Shown: in pieces, positions 18,525-27,654 of the stretch
Layout of the letters: every line of letters begins with the position of its first letter
How positions within the stretch are numbered: position 1 is the stretch's first letter
Source of the DNA: DATFWC01 sp963777755
GTDB taxonomy: Bacteria > Pseudomonadota > Alphaproteobacteria > Rhizobiales > Xanthobacteraceae
Reading direction: 5' to 3'
NCBI GenBank assembly: GCA_963777755.1
Contig: CAVZSC010000027.1
Location: 372,001-436,000 of the forward strand
Length of the DNA stretch: 64,000 bases
Notes under the pieces: generated by a model
The model's database searches: none
The model's input: only the letters and a program-made list of their open reading frames with translations
What the model was told of the DNA's origin: nothing
Translations under genes and position numbers: made by a program

Positions 18525-18651
18525 GGCGATCTCCTCTGGCCATTTTGGCCGTGGCCTTCCTGGCCGGGCCGTTGCGGCGCCGGACATATGGGGAGCGGTG
18601 TAGGCGCAGGGAATGGCCGCAGCGTGACATTTCGGCGCGGGCGCCGCTGGC

Positions 18652-19539
18652 CTACACCAGCGCGACGCCATGCTGCCTCAGGAGCTGCGGGAATTCATCC
18701 GCCCGCAGAAAGGCATATTCGCGCTCGCGCAGCCCGGTGAGCGGATCGAGGCGCTCGAGCTCCGCATCGACCGTGCCCGGATGGCACATGATCAGGCCGC
18801 CCTCCGACGTGGCGGCGAGGAATCGTGGAAACAGGGCGGCAAAATCCGCATCGTCCGCGTACGTGTAGGTACCGGCAAAGGCCGGGTTGGTGGCGACGCC
18901 GAGCTTGTCGGCGCGGCGGCGCATGCCGCGGCTCAGGAGATCGACCACCAGCCCTTTCGGGTCCGTCCAGGCGCGGCGCCACGCTCCCGGCTGCCCGCAC
19001 TGGCGCACCCATGCGTCGGGCGCGATCTCCCGGGCGGCTGCCAGGACCGCGGGCGCGACGCGCGGCAGCAGATGGACGTGGCGATGGCCGTCGATGAAAT
19101 CCGGCACGCGACCGAACGCCGCCACGAAGGCGGCAAGCTGCGCGCGTACTTCCGCCCCCATGCGCTCCACATCGAGGCGGCGCAGGAACGCCTCCCGCAT
19201 CATCCGTTCGAGGGTAAGAAACGCGCCATCGGCGAGCGGCGCGAAATCCTTGGCGAGGGGGCGAAACGGCGCGGTCAGCGTGAGGTGCAGCCCGATCGCC
19301 ACGCGCCGGCCGCCGGCATTGAGGATCGACAGCGAGACCGCTTCGGCGCGCGAGAAGCCCGGCGCCGCCACCATGACCGACGTGGCGTTGAGGCGGGAGC
19401 GCAGCACGAGGTCGCGGATCGCCGCATTCACCCCGGGTGCGAGGCCGTAATCGTCGGCGCACAGCCAGATGCGGCGCAGAGGCGCATCGGTCTGCGCGTC
19501 TGGCGCGTCCGTACCGGCATGGTCCCACGCGACCGCCAC
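18652..19539 (-). CDS. ChbG/HpnK (YdjC) family deacetylase
   Basis: A 295-residue carbohydrate deacetylase-fold enzyme of the YdjC family, which includes chitooligosaccharide deacetylase and hopanoid-associated HpnK. Metal and catalytic marks are the N-terminal 'RRIWLCADDYGLAPGVNAAI' (Asp pair), 'IGLHLTLTAPF', 'FIDGHRHVHLLP' (HxxxH-type) and 'GGLIMCHPG'. The start is GTG 19539, behind a GAGGGCAGG stretch and 20 bp after the glycosyltransferase stop, so the two form an operon. With the glycosyltransferase and GtrA it suggests lipid-linked glycan modification; the exact substrate is unknown. Confidence 0.88.
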   Translation of the reverse strand: MAVAWDHAGTDAPDAQTDAPLRRIWLCADDYGLAPGVNAAIRDLVLRSRLNATSVMVAAPGFSRAEAVSLSILNAGGRRVAIGLHLTLTAPFRPLAKDFAPLADGAFLTLERMMREAFLRRLDVERMGAEVRAQLAAFVAAFGRVPDFIDGHRHVHLLPRVAPAVLAAAREIAPDAWVRQCGQPGAWRRAWTDPKGLVVDLLSRGMRRRADKLGVATNPAFAGTYTYADDADFAALFPRFLAATSEGGLIMCHPGTVDAELERLDPLTGLREREYAFLRADEFPQLLRQHGVALV

Positions 19540-19559
19540 CTGCCCTCGCCCTCGCTCAC

Positions 19560-20601
19560 TCACTCCGCCGCGCTGCGCGTCGGCTCTCCGGTTTCGCTGC
19601 TCTCCGCCGCCTTGAGGTCGTGCTCGGCGACGAAATAGACCGGGCGTGCCTTGAGCTCGGAGAGGATCTTGCCGATGTACTCGCCCACGATGCCGATCAT
19701 CACCAGCTGGACGCCGCCAAGCACCATCAGTCCGACCACGACCGAGGGATAGCCCGGCACCGCGACACCATAGAACAGCACCTCGAACAGGATCATGGCG
19801 CCGAACACCAGGGCCGTGCCCGCCATCAGGAGCCCGAGCAGGCTCGCGAGCCGCAACGGCGCGACCGAGAACGAGGTGAGCCCTTCGATCGACAGGCCGA
19901 CCAGGCGATACAGATTCCACGTGCTCTGCCCGTGCGTGCGCGCGGCCGGCTTGTAGTCGACGCGGAGCTGGCGAAAGCCGATCCAGCTCGGCGAGCCCCT
20001 TGAAGAAGCGGTTGCGCTCGGGCAACTGCCGCAGCGCCGTCGCCGCACGCGGCGACAGCAGGCGAAAATCGCCGGCATCGGGCGGGATCTTGTGGCGAGC
20101 GCCCCAGTTGAGCACCGTGTAGAACACTTTCACGCCGAGCCGGACCGGCAAGGCTTCGTTCTCGCGGTCGGCCTTGGCGGTGTAGACGACGTCGTAACCG
20201 TCCTCGAGCCAGTGGCCCACCAGAGTCTCGATCAGGCTCGGCGGGTGCTGGCCGTCGCCGTCCATGAACAGAACCGCACCGAGCCGGGCGTGATCGAGGC
20301 CGGCGAGCAGGGCAGCCTCCTTGCCGAAATTGCGCGACAGGGAGACGACCTGCACGTCGAGCGTCGTCGCCGGCAGGCCGCGCGCCACCTGATAGGTGTC
20401 GGTCGCGGCTGCCGTCGTCGACATAGACGACCTCGCACCTGAGGCCGCGGGTCGCGACAGGCGCCGCGCGACCTCGCCGATGCGCTCGTGCAGGGCGACG
20501 AGCCCACCCGCCTCGTTGAACACCGGGACGACGATCGACAGGCCGCCGGCGGCGTTGCGCGCCGTGCGCTCCGGCGGGCTGGGTTTCAATTCGTTCGCCA
20601 T
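19560..20601 (-). CDS. Family 2 glycosyltransferase, DPM1/ArnC-like, with C-terminal membrane helices (three frameshifts)
   Basis: This encodes an undecaprenyl- or polyprenyl-phosphate sugar transferase. The N-terminus 'LSIVVPVFNEAGGLVALHERI', 'VSLSRNFGKEAALLAGLDHA', 'VLFMDGDGQHPPSLIETLV' and 'RNRFFKG' are GT2/DPM1-like; the C-terminal part 'SWIGFRQLRVDYKPAARTHG' and two membrane helices ('LLGLLMAGTALVFGAMILFE', 'LMVLGGVQLVMIGIVGEYIG') are ArnC-like. Between ~20400 and ~20460 a compensating pair of indels scrambles the VDDGS motif (seen in another frame as EVVYVDDGSRD), and a third near 19995 splits the C-terminal domain. Likely an intact gene with assembly indels. It is divergent from gtrA. 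Confidence 0.85.
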
Positions 20602-20732
20602 CGTTACATTGCTCGAATTGTCGTCAACTGCGACGGCATTGCCGGATCATAGCGCCTTGGCTGGATTTTGTCGCCGCGGGCGGTTCCGACGGGCTCGGCG
20701 GCGGCCGAGGGACGTGCTAAGCCGCCGACCGC

Positions 20733-21185
20733 ATGCGCCCTGCCCTTCTCGATCGCCTCTTCGCCCCCGTCCGGAACCGCGCCCTCATGCTGAAGGCGGC
20801 GAGCTTCGCGCTGGTCGGGGTGGTGAACACGGCGGTCGATTTCATCGTGTTCTCGTTCACCCACCTGTGGCTCGGGCTGCCCATCATCGCGGCGAACGTC
20901 CTGTCGTGGGTCGTCGCGGTGACCGGCTCCTATGTCCTCAACACGCTGGTCACGTTCGCGGCGGAGTCGGAGGGCAAGCTGCGCGCCGGCACCTATGTGA
21001 GCTTCGCCGGCTCGCAGGTGGGCGGCCTCGTCGCCAACACCGCGACGGTGCTCATCGCCTCGTATTTCATGCCGGTGCTCGTCGGCAAGGTGCTGGCGAT
21101 CGGGGTGAGCTTCCTGGTCAATTTCCTGCTGTCCCACTTCGTCGTGTTCCGCCAGGGCCGGGCCAGACCGGATCGTGCCGGTTGA
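20733..21185 (+). CDS. GtrA family membrane protein
   Basis: A 150-residue protein with four predicted membrane helices of the GtrA family, proposed flippases for polyprenyl-phosphate-linked sugars. Typical segments are 'LKAASFALVGVVNTAVDFIV', 'NVLSWVVAVTGSYVLNTLVTF' and the closing 'VSFLVNFLLSHFVVFR'. It is divergent from the GT2 gene (131 bp between starts), fitting a shared pathway in which GT2 charges the lipid carrier and GtrA flips it. Its 3' end is 26 bp from the convergent hisG. Confidence 0.9.
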   Translation: MRPALLDRLFAPVRNRALMLKAASFALVGVVNTAVDFIVFSFTHLWLGLPIIAANVLSWVVAVTGSYVLNTLVTFAAESEGKLRAGTYVSFAGSQVGGLVANTATVLIASYFMPVLVGKVLAIGVSFLVNFLLSHFVVFRQGRARPDRAG

Positions 21186-21211
21186 CGCAATTCGGCGCCG
21201 CAACGCCGGTT

Positions 21212-22185
21212 TCAGCCCGCCAACCCCGCTTCGAGCCTGGCGTAGAGCGGGTTGTCGCGCGCGAACACGTAGTCGAGGCGCGCGACCGAGACGTGTCGGC
21301 GCCCTGCTCGCGCAGCAGGCTCGCGAGCGCATGCACCGTCTCGACCGGGCAGTGCAGCGTGACGAGGTCGCCCGCCACGTCCGGCAGCGACGTCACCTCG
21401 GGGAAGTGCTCGCGCAGCGCCGCCGCAAGCCCGGCGGCGCCCCCGGGGACCTGCGCCCGCACCTCGCGCACCGCGCGGGCGCGGTGTTCGGCGGCAATGC
21501 GATCGAGAATGATGCGCGCGGCCTTGCGCACCTCGTCGCCCCAGGCGGCGCCGCGCGCGGCGATCAGGTTGGCCTCGGAGCGCAGCATGACGCCGTCGTC
21601 GAGCACCTTCAGCGCATTGGCGGCGAGCGTCGCACCGGTCGTGGTGATGTCGACGATCAGTTCCGCGGTGCCCGCCGCCGGCGCCCCTTCGGTTGCGCCC
21701 GCGCTCTCGACGATGCGGTAGTCGATGATGTTGTGGGCGGCGAAGAAGGCGCGCGTCAGGTTCAGGTATTTTGTCGCGACCCGCATCTTGCGGTCGCGCT
21801 TCAGGCGGTAGGCGGTCGCCACGTCGTCGAGGTCGGCCATGGTCCGTACGTCGATCCAGGCCTGCGGCACCGCGACCACCACGTTGGCGTGACCGAAGCC
21901 GAGCCGGTCGATGAAGACGACGCGCTGCCCGGCGTCGGCGATGTGCTCGCGCACCAGGTCCTCGCCGCCGACCCCGAGATGAACGGTCCCTTGCGCCACC
22001 TGCGCGACGATCTCGGCAACCGACAGGTAGGCGATTTCGACCCCGGGAAGCCCGGCCAGCGTGCCGCGATACTCGCGCGCGCCGCGCGGCTGCACCAGGT
22101 CGAGGCCGGCGCGGGCAAAGAAGGCGTGCGCGTTCTCCTGCAGGCGGCCCTTGGAGGGGACGGCGAGCACCAGCGGTCCGCTCAT
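21212..22185 (-). CDS. hisG: ATP phosphoribosyltransferase, catalytic subunit (one frameshift near the 3' end)
   Basis: HisG catalyses the first step of histidine synthesis, ATP + PRPP to phosphoribosyl-ATP. The alphaproteobacterial form is seen: 'LVLAVPSKGRLQENAHAFF', 'GVGGEDLVREHI', 'RVATKYLNLTRAFFAAH' and the PRPP loop region 'ESAGATEGAPAAGTAELIVD'. It depends on HisZ, whose gene overlaps its start by 4 bp (ATGA at 22182-22185). One base is missing near 21292; the other frame then gives 'VSVARLDYVFARDNPLYARL' and stops at 21212. An essential biosynthetic gene broken only near its end looks more like an assembly indel than decay. Confidence 0.93.
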
Positions 22186-23330
22186 GTGGCGCTCCCGATA
22201 CCGGCCAGCCGCTCGATCCACGCGGCGAAGCCGACCGCCGGGATCGGCGTTGCGCTGCCCAACCGCGTGAGCAGCCCATCGTAGCGACCGCCGGCGACGA
22301 CCTGACGTGTGCCCGCCGGGGCCGGCGGGTGCAACTCGAAGACGAAGCCGGTGTAGTAGTCGAGGCCGCGCCCGAACGCCGTGGAGAAACGGATCGCGCC
22401 GACGTCCACCCCGCGCGCGGCGAGAAAGCCGGTGCGCATTTCGAATAGATCGAGCGCCGCATCGAGGTCGGTGCCGCCGTCGCCGGCGAGTTCGCGCAGC
22501 TGCAAAGCAGCCTGGTCAGGGTCGCCGCTCACCGCCAGGAAGCGCTCGATCAATTCGCGCATCTCTCCCGGTAGCCGGGCTGCGGCGCCCAGTGCCGCCT
22601 GCTCGAGAAACCGGTCGGCGATCTCATCGATCGAGCGGCCGCCCACGGCCGAAATGCCGGCGATCGCCAGGAGGTCGGCGACCAGCGCGTGCGCGGCCTG
22701 CGGATCGGAGCCGGCCAGCGCTGCCAGCACCCCCTGATAGGCCGGGCGCTCGCGCGCAGCGTCGCGCTCGAGCGCCTCGAGATCGGAGGCGAGATTGGCC
22801 TTACGGTTGAAGTCCTTGACGAGGCGGCGTTTCCACGCGGCCGGGAGATCGAGGGTGGCGATCAGGGCGGAGAACAGGGCGACGTCGCCGAGCTGGATGT
22901 CGGGCGTCGCGAGGCCGTACTGGGCGCAGGCTTCGAGCCCGAGCGCCAGCATCTCGGCATCGGCGGCAGCCTGGTCCTTCCGACCGAACAATTCGATGCC
23001 GGCCTGGAGGAACTCGCCGGCTTGTGTCCCGCGCTGGCGGAAGACCGGTCCGAGATAGCAAAAGCCGGCGGCTGAGCCCGCCTGAGGCGAGGCGAGATAG
23101 TCGCGGGCGACCGGGATCGTGAGATCCGGCCGCAGGCAGAGCTCGTGCCCCTCGGCGTTTCCGGTCAGATACATGCGGCGCCGGATGTCCTCGCCCGAGA
23201 GGTCGAGGAACGGCTCGGCCGGCTGCAACAGCGCAGGTGCCGCCCGGATATAGCCGGCCCGCTCGAAATGGGCGACCAGCGCCTCGGCCCGGGCGTCCGC
23301 TGCGCCCGCATTGGCTATCGTCTCACCCAT
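22182..23330 (-). CDS. hisZ: ATP phosphoribosyltransferase regulatory subunit HisZ
   Basis: A 382-residue HisS-like protein without tRNA-charging function that activates and feedback-regulates short-form HisG. It has class II synthetase-like motifs: 'LSGEDIRRRMYLTGNAEGHELCLRPDLTIPVARDYL' (motif 2 region), 'GFCYLGPVFRQRG' and 'FGRGLDYYTGFVFEL' plus 'VVAGGRYDGLLTRLG' near the C-terminus. The gene precedes and overlaps hisG. The IS5 element ends 144 bp upstream of its start, so its native promoter or upstream partner (hisS in many relatives) may have been displaced. Confidence 0.95.
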   Translation of the reverse strand: MGETIANAGAADARAEALVAHFERAGYIRAAPALLQPAEPFLDLSGEDIRRRMYLTGNAEGHELCLRPDLTIPVARDYLASPQAGSAAGFCYLGPVFRQRGTQAGEFLQAGIELFGRKDQAAADAEMLALGLEACAQYGLATPDIQLGDVALFSALIATLDLPAAWKRRLVKDFNRKANLASDLEALERDAARERPAYQGVLAALAGSDPQAAHALVADLLAIAGISAVGGRSIDEIADRFLEQAALGAAARLPGEMRELIERFLAVSGDPDQAALQLRELAGDGGTDLDAALDLFEMRTGFLAARGVDVGAIRFSTAFGRGLDYYTGFVFELHPPAPAGTRQVVAGGRYDGLLTRLGSATPIPAVGFAAWIERLAGIGSAT

Positions 23331-23473
23331 TGCGCCGCCTTCGGCCGGCCGTCTTCGGCCCGATTGTCCAAGCTGCGTCGGCCTTTACCACGGCGGAAGG
23401 GCGGATTCGACGCCCATTCGCGAGTGCGCTTAACGGCGGCTTCCGCCCTCGCTGATCGCGACTCGCCGGCTAG

Positions 23474-24322
23474 GGCCTGTTGACATTCAGACCAAGTCAC
23501 GCAGCCAGACCATAACTGCGGCGAGGCTGACCATCGAGAGAAAGTTGCGCGCGGTCTTTTCGTAGCGAGTTGCGACCCTGCGGTAGTGTTTGATTTTGTT
23601 GATGAAGCACTCGATCCGGTAGCGCAAGCCATAGGCGTTCTTGTCGTAGGCGATTTCGGCCGTACGCGAACTCAGCGGCGGGATCACGACATCGACTTCG
23701 GCCGCCGCGAGTTCGCTGCGGAAGGCGTCGTTGTCGTATCCCTTGTCGGCGATGAGGCTGATGAGCGTGAGGCCCTCGATGAGGATGCTGGCCTGAGTGG
23801 CCTCGTGTACTTGGCCTGCGGTGAGGGTCATCCGCATCGGATGACCAAGCGCATCGACGGCAATGTGGATCTTGGTACTCAAGCCGCCGCGCGAGCGCCC
23901 GATCGCCTGATTTTGAGTCCCCTTTTGCGCCGGCCGAATGCTGGTGTGCCCGGACGATGGTGGCATCGAGCATGATCTGCTCGAAATTTGGATCGGCTGC
24001 CAAGGCCTTGAAAACACGATCCCAAACGCCCTTGCGGGACCACCGATTAAAGCGTTGGAACACACTGTTCCAGTGTCCAAATGACGGATGGAGATCGCGC
24101 CATGGCGCGCCCGTCCGTAACACCCAAAGCACCGCATCAACAAACAGACGATTGTCCTCGCCGTGGCGACCTTTGTCCCCATCCTTGCCCGGGACCAGAT
24201 TCTCAATGAGTTCTCCACTGTGCATTGGTCAGTTCGCGTCGAATCAAGATCGCCTCCCTTGGTTGCGATCTTAAATCACATTGCGGAGTCCCCGAGAATC
24301 CCCTGCCTAATGTCAACAGGTC
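23474..24322 (-). mobile_element. IS5-family insertion sequence (IS427-like), 849 bp
   Basis: Terminal inverted repeats GGCCTGTTGACATT (from 23474) and the complement of AATGTCAACAGGTC (ending 24322) match at 13 of 14 positions. CTAG flanks both ends (23470-23473 and 24323-24326), consistent with a 2-4 bp TA-centred target duplication. A single two-frame transposase fills it. The intact ends suggest a recent insertion. Confidence 0.92.
23487..24225 (-). CDS. IS5-family DDE transposase, made across a frameshift
   Basis: OrfA runs from 24225 (MHSGELIENLVPGKDGDKGR) and carries the N-terminal 'LFVDAVLWVLRTGAPWRDLH' segment and the first catalytic Asp ('MLDATIVRAHQHSAG'). OrfB, in the +1 frame, carries 'GLSTKIHIAVDALGHPMRM', the second Asp ('IADKGYDNDAFR') and the Glu region 'YRIECFINKIKHYRRVATRY'. 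The frames overlap at AAAAGGGG (23919-23926), a plausible slippage site for a +1 (or -2) shift, as used in this IS group; an assembly indel cannot be excluded. The stop is at 23487-23489. Confidence 0.92.
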
Positions 24323-24400
24323 CTAGTGCCGCCGAGTTGAAGTTCCTACCCCACTTGCCGCAATCTCATTTAGGAACTTCAACTCGTAAAGCGGCACTAG
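24323..24400. repeat. MITE-like palindrome A
   Basis: CTAGTGCCGC...CGAGTTGAAGTTCCTA (24323-24347) faces TAGGAACTTCAACTCG...GCGGCACTAG (24370-24400), a 78-bp near-perfect palindrome bounded by CTAG. The CTAG at 24323-24326 is shared with the right end of the IS5 element. It has no coding capacity. Confidence 0.85.
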
Positions 24401-24416
24401 AATCATAGAGTTGCTA

Positions 24417-24514
24417 GAGCATGATCCCGAAAAGTGGGCACCGGTTTTCGGAAAAGATCATGCTCCATGAATAGGATAGAGCGAGATGACGATTCGAAGA
24501 AAAGTCATCTCGCT
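24417..24514. repeat. Composite dispersed palindrome
   Basis: GAGCATGATC (24417-24426) pairs with GATCATGCTC (24456-24465) around a CCGAAAAGTGGGCACCGGTT core with its own TTTTCGG partner, followed by AGCGAGATGAC (24480-24490) pairing with GTCATCTCGCT (24504-24514). From memory this two-hairpin unit is abundant in Bradyrhizobium and relatives. Confidence 0.85.
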
Positions 24515-24515
24515 G

Positions 24516-24588
24516 TAGTGCCCCTTTCGCTTCCGAAGCTCGTGCTGGGGGTGCTGCAAGGGGGCGAGCTTCGGAAGCGGGGGCACTA
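24516..24588. repeat. MITE-like palindrome B
   Basis: TAGTGCCCC...CGCTTCCGAAGCTCG (24516-24542) faces CGAGCTTCGGAAGCG..GGGGCACTA (24565-24588). It shares TAGTGCC/GGCACTA ends and size (73 bp) with palindrome A but has a different core, which suggests one family of mobile palindromes. From 24589 to 24698 nothing else is seen except an AT-rich leader before the next gene. Confidence 0.82.
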
Positions 24589-24698
24589 GGCTCGCGGCCG
24601 GCCCGTCATCCCGGTTTTCGTTCGCGCGCATAAAACCTGAACGGGTAAGATTTTATCAATGTTATCCACGTTTATTTATGGAGGATAAGGAGGGCACG

Positions 24699-25157
24699 AT
24701 GACAACTCCGGTGAGCCGAAACGCCGTCATAGCCTTCTTCCAAGCCTATTCGTCGCGGGATCCGGTCCGGATTGCCCCGTTCATCGCCGACGACGTGGAG
24801 TGGATGATCGTTGGTCCAGTCGACCTCCTGCACTTCTGCGGCCGCCGGAAGGGCAAGGCGGCTGTCTTGGATCTGTTCCAGCGGGTCATCCCCAATGTGC
24901 TGGACGTGAACGGGGTGGAGTCGGATATCGTCCTGGTCGATGGCGATCGCGCCGCGACCTACAACCGCATCACCGCCATCCAGCGCACGACCGGGCGCAC
25001 CATCAGCTATCGCTCCGCCCAGTTCATGCGCTTCCGCAACGACAAGGTCATCGAATATCGCTCGATCATCGACAGCTTCGATGCGGCCGAGCAGGTGCTC
25101 GGCCATCCGATCGAGTTGCCGGCGGATGTCATCACGCGGGGTGCCGTGCCGGCATAG
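24699..25157 (+). CDS. NTF2-like/SnoaL-like protein
   Basis: A 152-residue cone-fold protein. The pattern 'NAVIAFFQAYSSRDPVRIAPFIADDVEWMIVGPVD', 'GKAAVLDLFQRVI' and 'AQFMRFRNDKVIEYRSIIDSFDAAEQVLGHPI' is typical of SnoaL/NTF2-like proteins, a fold used for isomerases, hydrolases and ligand binding. The start ATG 24699 follows AAGGAGGG. It sits just right of the palindrome cluster with an AT-rich leader, and is convergent with the Bug gene. The function is unknown. Confidence 0.82.
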   Translation: MTTPVSRNAVIAFFQAYSSRDPVRIAPFIADDVEWMIVGPVDLLHFCGRRKGKAAVLDLFQRVIPNVLDVNGVESDIVLVDGDRAATYNRITAIQRTTGRTISYRSAQFMRFRNDKVIEYRSIIDSFDAAEQVLGHPIELPADVITRGAVPA

Positions 25158-25215
25158 ACCTTCTGCCCGGGCAGGCCCTCATGGGCCTGCGACCTTCGCG
25201 CCAGGTGCATCCCGA

Positions 25216-26178
25216 CTACTCGGGCTGCATGCCGGCCTTCTTGATCGCCGCCGCCCATTGAGCCTGCTCGTCCCTGATGATGGTCTGCAGTTCCGCCGGC
25301 GGAGCCCAGGATGTCAGGATGCCGACCCGGCTCAGTTGAGCGGTCAAGTCGGGATCCTTGACGATGCCCTCAAGTATGCGCGTCAGCTTGCCGGCGATCG
25401 CCGGCGAGGTCTGCGCCGGCGCGAGCACCGCGTGCCAGACGCCGACCGCGAAGCCGGGCACCGTCTCGCTGGCGGCGGGAACATGCGCGAGCCGGCTCAG
25501 CCGGCCCGCTTCCAACGTCGCGAGCGCGCGGAGCTTCCCGGACTGGAGCGAGGCTTCAACCGGCGCGAGCGTCGTCATCAGCAGCGGGATGTTGCCGGCC
25601 AGCATGTCGGTCAGGGCCGGTCCCGTGCCCTTGTAGGGGATGTGCTGGATGTCGAGGCCCGCAGTGCTCTTCAAGAGCTCCATGGCCAGGTGATGCGGGG
25701 TTCCGACCCCCGGCGAGCCGTACGACAGCTTGCCGGGATTCTGCTTCGCATGGGCGACCAGCTCCGACAGCGTCGTGTACGGAGCCGAGGGGCTGGTCAC
25801 GACCAGGAGCGGCATCACGCTGACCTTGCCGATCGGCGTGAGGTCCTTGTTGACGTCGTAGCCGAGGTTGCGGAACAGGGACGGGTTGATGGTGATCGTG
25901 TTGGCGCCGAGCAGGAGCGTATAACCGTCAGGCAGCGCCTTTGCGACCGCGCCGATACCGATATTCTCCGCTCCGCCCGGCCGGTTCTCGACGACGACCG
26001 GCTGGCCCAACGCCGCCGCGAGCTTGCGGCCCAGCATCCGTGCCACCGTATCGCTACCGCCTCCCGCCGCAACCGGCACGATCAGGCTCACCTGCCGGGA
26101 CGGATAGGCATCGTCGGCGAGCGCCGGCGTGCCCGTCAGGCCGATGACCGCCAACGCGATGATTGTGCCTGCCCTCAT
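25216..26178 (-). CDS. Bug/TctC-family substrate-binding protein
   Basis: A 320-residue intact periplasmic binding protein: signal peptide MRAGTIIALAVIGLTGTPALA, then 'YPSRQVSLIVPVAAGGGSDTVARMLGRKL', 'GQPVVVENRPGG', 'DGYTLLLGANTITINPSLF', 'HIPYKGTGPALTDMLAGNIP' and 'EAGRLSRLAHVPAASE'. The second and third match the ligand-contacting loops known in Bug structures. It is 16 bp downstream of the GlcG-like gene and probably the last gene of a four-gene operon (gentisate dioxygenase-like, Bug, GlcG-like, Bug). No TctA/TctB is present. Confidence 0.93.
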   Translation of the reverse strand: MRAGTIIALAVIGLTGTPALADDAYPSRQVSLIVPVAAGGGSDTVARMLGRKLAAALGQPVVVENRPGGAENIGIGAVAKALPDGYTLLLGANTITINPSLFRNLGYDVNKDLTPIGKVSVMPLLVVTSPSAPYTTLSELVAHAKQNPGKLSYGSPGVGTPHHLAMELLKSTAGLDIQHIPYKGTGPALTDMLAGNIPLLMTTLAPVEASLQSGKLRALATLEAGRLSRLAHVPAASETVPGFAVGVWHAVLAPAQTSPAIAGKLTRILEGIVKDPDLTAQLSRVGILTSWAPPAELQTIIRDEQAQWAAAIKKAGMQPE

Positions 26179-26194
26179 GGTTTGCTCCTCGCGG

Positions 26195-26665
26195 CTACCG
26201 GGTCTGCCGTACGTTGACGGTACGTCCCATGTCCTTGCAATCGTCGTCGGTCTTGAGCCCGGCCGACCGGATGCCGTGCGCCGCAAGCTCCTCGTCGCGG
26301 TCCTCGGTGTCGCCGGTGACGCCGACCGCACCGATCACCGCGCCGCGGGCATCGCGGATCAGCAGGCCGCCGCCCTCGGGGAAGATCCTGTCCTCGCTGG
26401 CGGCGATCAGGTAGCGCATGAAGATCGGCTTCTCCTCGTTGCGCAGGCGCACGAGCTTGGAATTGCGGCCGAGCGCCAGCGCCGCATAGGCCTTGCCGTA
26501 GGCCATCTCGAACCGGATCATCGAGGAGCCGTCCTCCTTCTGGAACGCCTTGACGATGCAGCCCGGCTCGACCACGACCGCGCTGATCGGCCGGCAGTCG
26601 ATCTCGGCGGCGCGCCGGAGGATGGCCGCGATGATGCGGTTGGCCTGCTTGAGCGTGATGGACAT
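26195..26665 (-). CDS. GlcG/HbpS-like (Haem_degrading, DUF336) protein
   Basis: A 156-residue paralogue of the protein at 9053-9568, with the same order of motifs: 'LKQANRIIAAILRRAAEIDC', 'CIVKAFQKEDGSSMIRFEMA', 'GKAYAALALGRNSK' and 'PEGGGLLIRDARGAVIGAVG'. It lies between two Bug genes, 8 bp after the upstream one and 16 bp before the next, so it is surely co-transcribed with them and with the gentisate dioxygenase-like gene. This placement suggests that it serves the same small-molecule pathway, but its ligand is unknown. Confidence 0.87.
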   Translation of the reverse strand: MSITLKQANRIIAAILRRAAEIDCRPISAVVVEPGCIVKAFQKEDGSSMIRFEMAYGKAYAALALGRNSKLVRLRNEEKPIFMRYLIAASEDRIFPEGGGLLIRDARGAVIGAVGVTGDTEDRDEELAAHGIRSAGLKTDDDCKDMGRTVNVRQTR

Positions 26666-26673
26666 GAGGTGTC

Positions 26674-27644
26674 CTATTGCGCGGGTTTCGCCTGATGGAT
26701 CGCCGCGATCCTGGCGCGTTGGTCCTCGATCGCCGCGGCAAACTCCTCCGGCGAGCCGGTGCGAGGGACCGTGCCGACGCTCTCCACGCGGGCGCGAAAG
26801 GCGGGGTCGGCGATGACCGTGCGCATGTCGGCGACGATGCGCTCTCTGATCTCGGCGCGCATGTCGCGCCAGCCGTAGATGCCGGACACGCCGTCGAAGG
26901 TGAGCTCCGGATACCCGGCCTCGCGCGCGGTCGGTACGTCGGGCGCCTGGGGCGAGCGCTCGCGATTGGTCACGAACAGGAGCCTGGCGTTGCCGGCCTT
27001 GTGATGCGGGACCAGCGTCGGCACGCCGGTGCCGGCGACGTGCAACCGACCTGTCGTCAGGTCCTGGTAGGCCGGCGCAAAGTCGCGATAGGCGATCTGC
27101 GTCATCGCGATGCCGGCAAATCTCTGCAAGGCGAGCAGCACATAAACGGGCAGGCCCGGGGTCGCGGCCCAGTTGAGCTTGCCGGGCTGCCCCTTCGCGG
27201 CGTTCACGAGCTCGGCGAGCGTACCGACCTTTAGCGTCGCGCTGGCGGCGACGCCGAGAAAATTGTCGATGACCGGCGCGATCGGCACCAGCTCCTTGGG
27301 ATCGTAGGGCAACCGTTCGTGCAGCAGGTGGTTGAACGTCACGATGCCGGCGAACGAGAACAGAAACGTGTGATCGTCGCGCGACGACAGGAACGCGGTG
27401 ACGGCAACGATGCCGTCGGCGCCCTGGCGATTCTCCACCACGACGGGCTGGCCCCAGCGCTCGGCGAGCCGCTCCGCGGCGAGGCGCGCCGACAGATCCA
27501 TCCCGCTGCCGGGCGGCAGGGGGACGATCAATCGCACCGTCTTCTGCGGCCAGGAGGAGCCCTGGGCCGCTGCGGTCGCGGACCCCGCGAGCGACAGGAG
27601 CAGGAGACAAGCGGCGAAGAGAAAAGTGCCGACCGCTTCGACAT
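26674..27644 (-). CDS. Bug/TctC-family substrate-binding protein (frameshift in signal peptide)
   Basis: The mature domain is intact: 'RLIVPLPPGSGMDLSARLAAERLAERWGQPVVVENRQGADGIVA', 'KLNWAATPGLPVYVLLAL', 'DVPTAREAGYPELTFDGVSG'. The best start is ATG 27644 behind AAGG, giving MSKRSA, but the rest of the signal (FLFAACLLLLLSLAGSATAA-type) is in the neighbouring frame. One missing base in the AAAA/TTTT run near 27632-27635 would restore a perfect export signal. Otherwise translation would start at GTG 27537 without a signal. It follows the gentisate dioxygenase-like gene by 10 bp. Confidence 0.87.
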
Positions 27645-27654
27645 GAACGACCTT

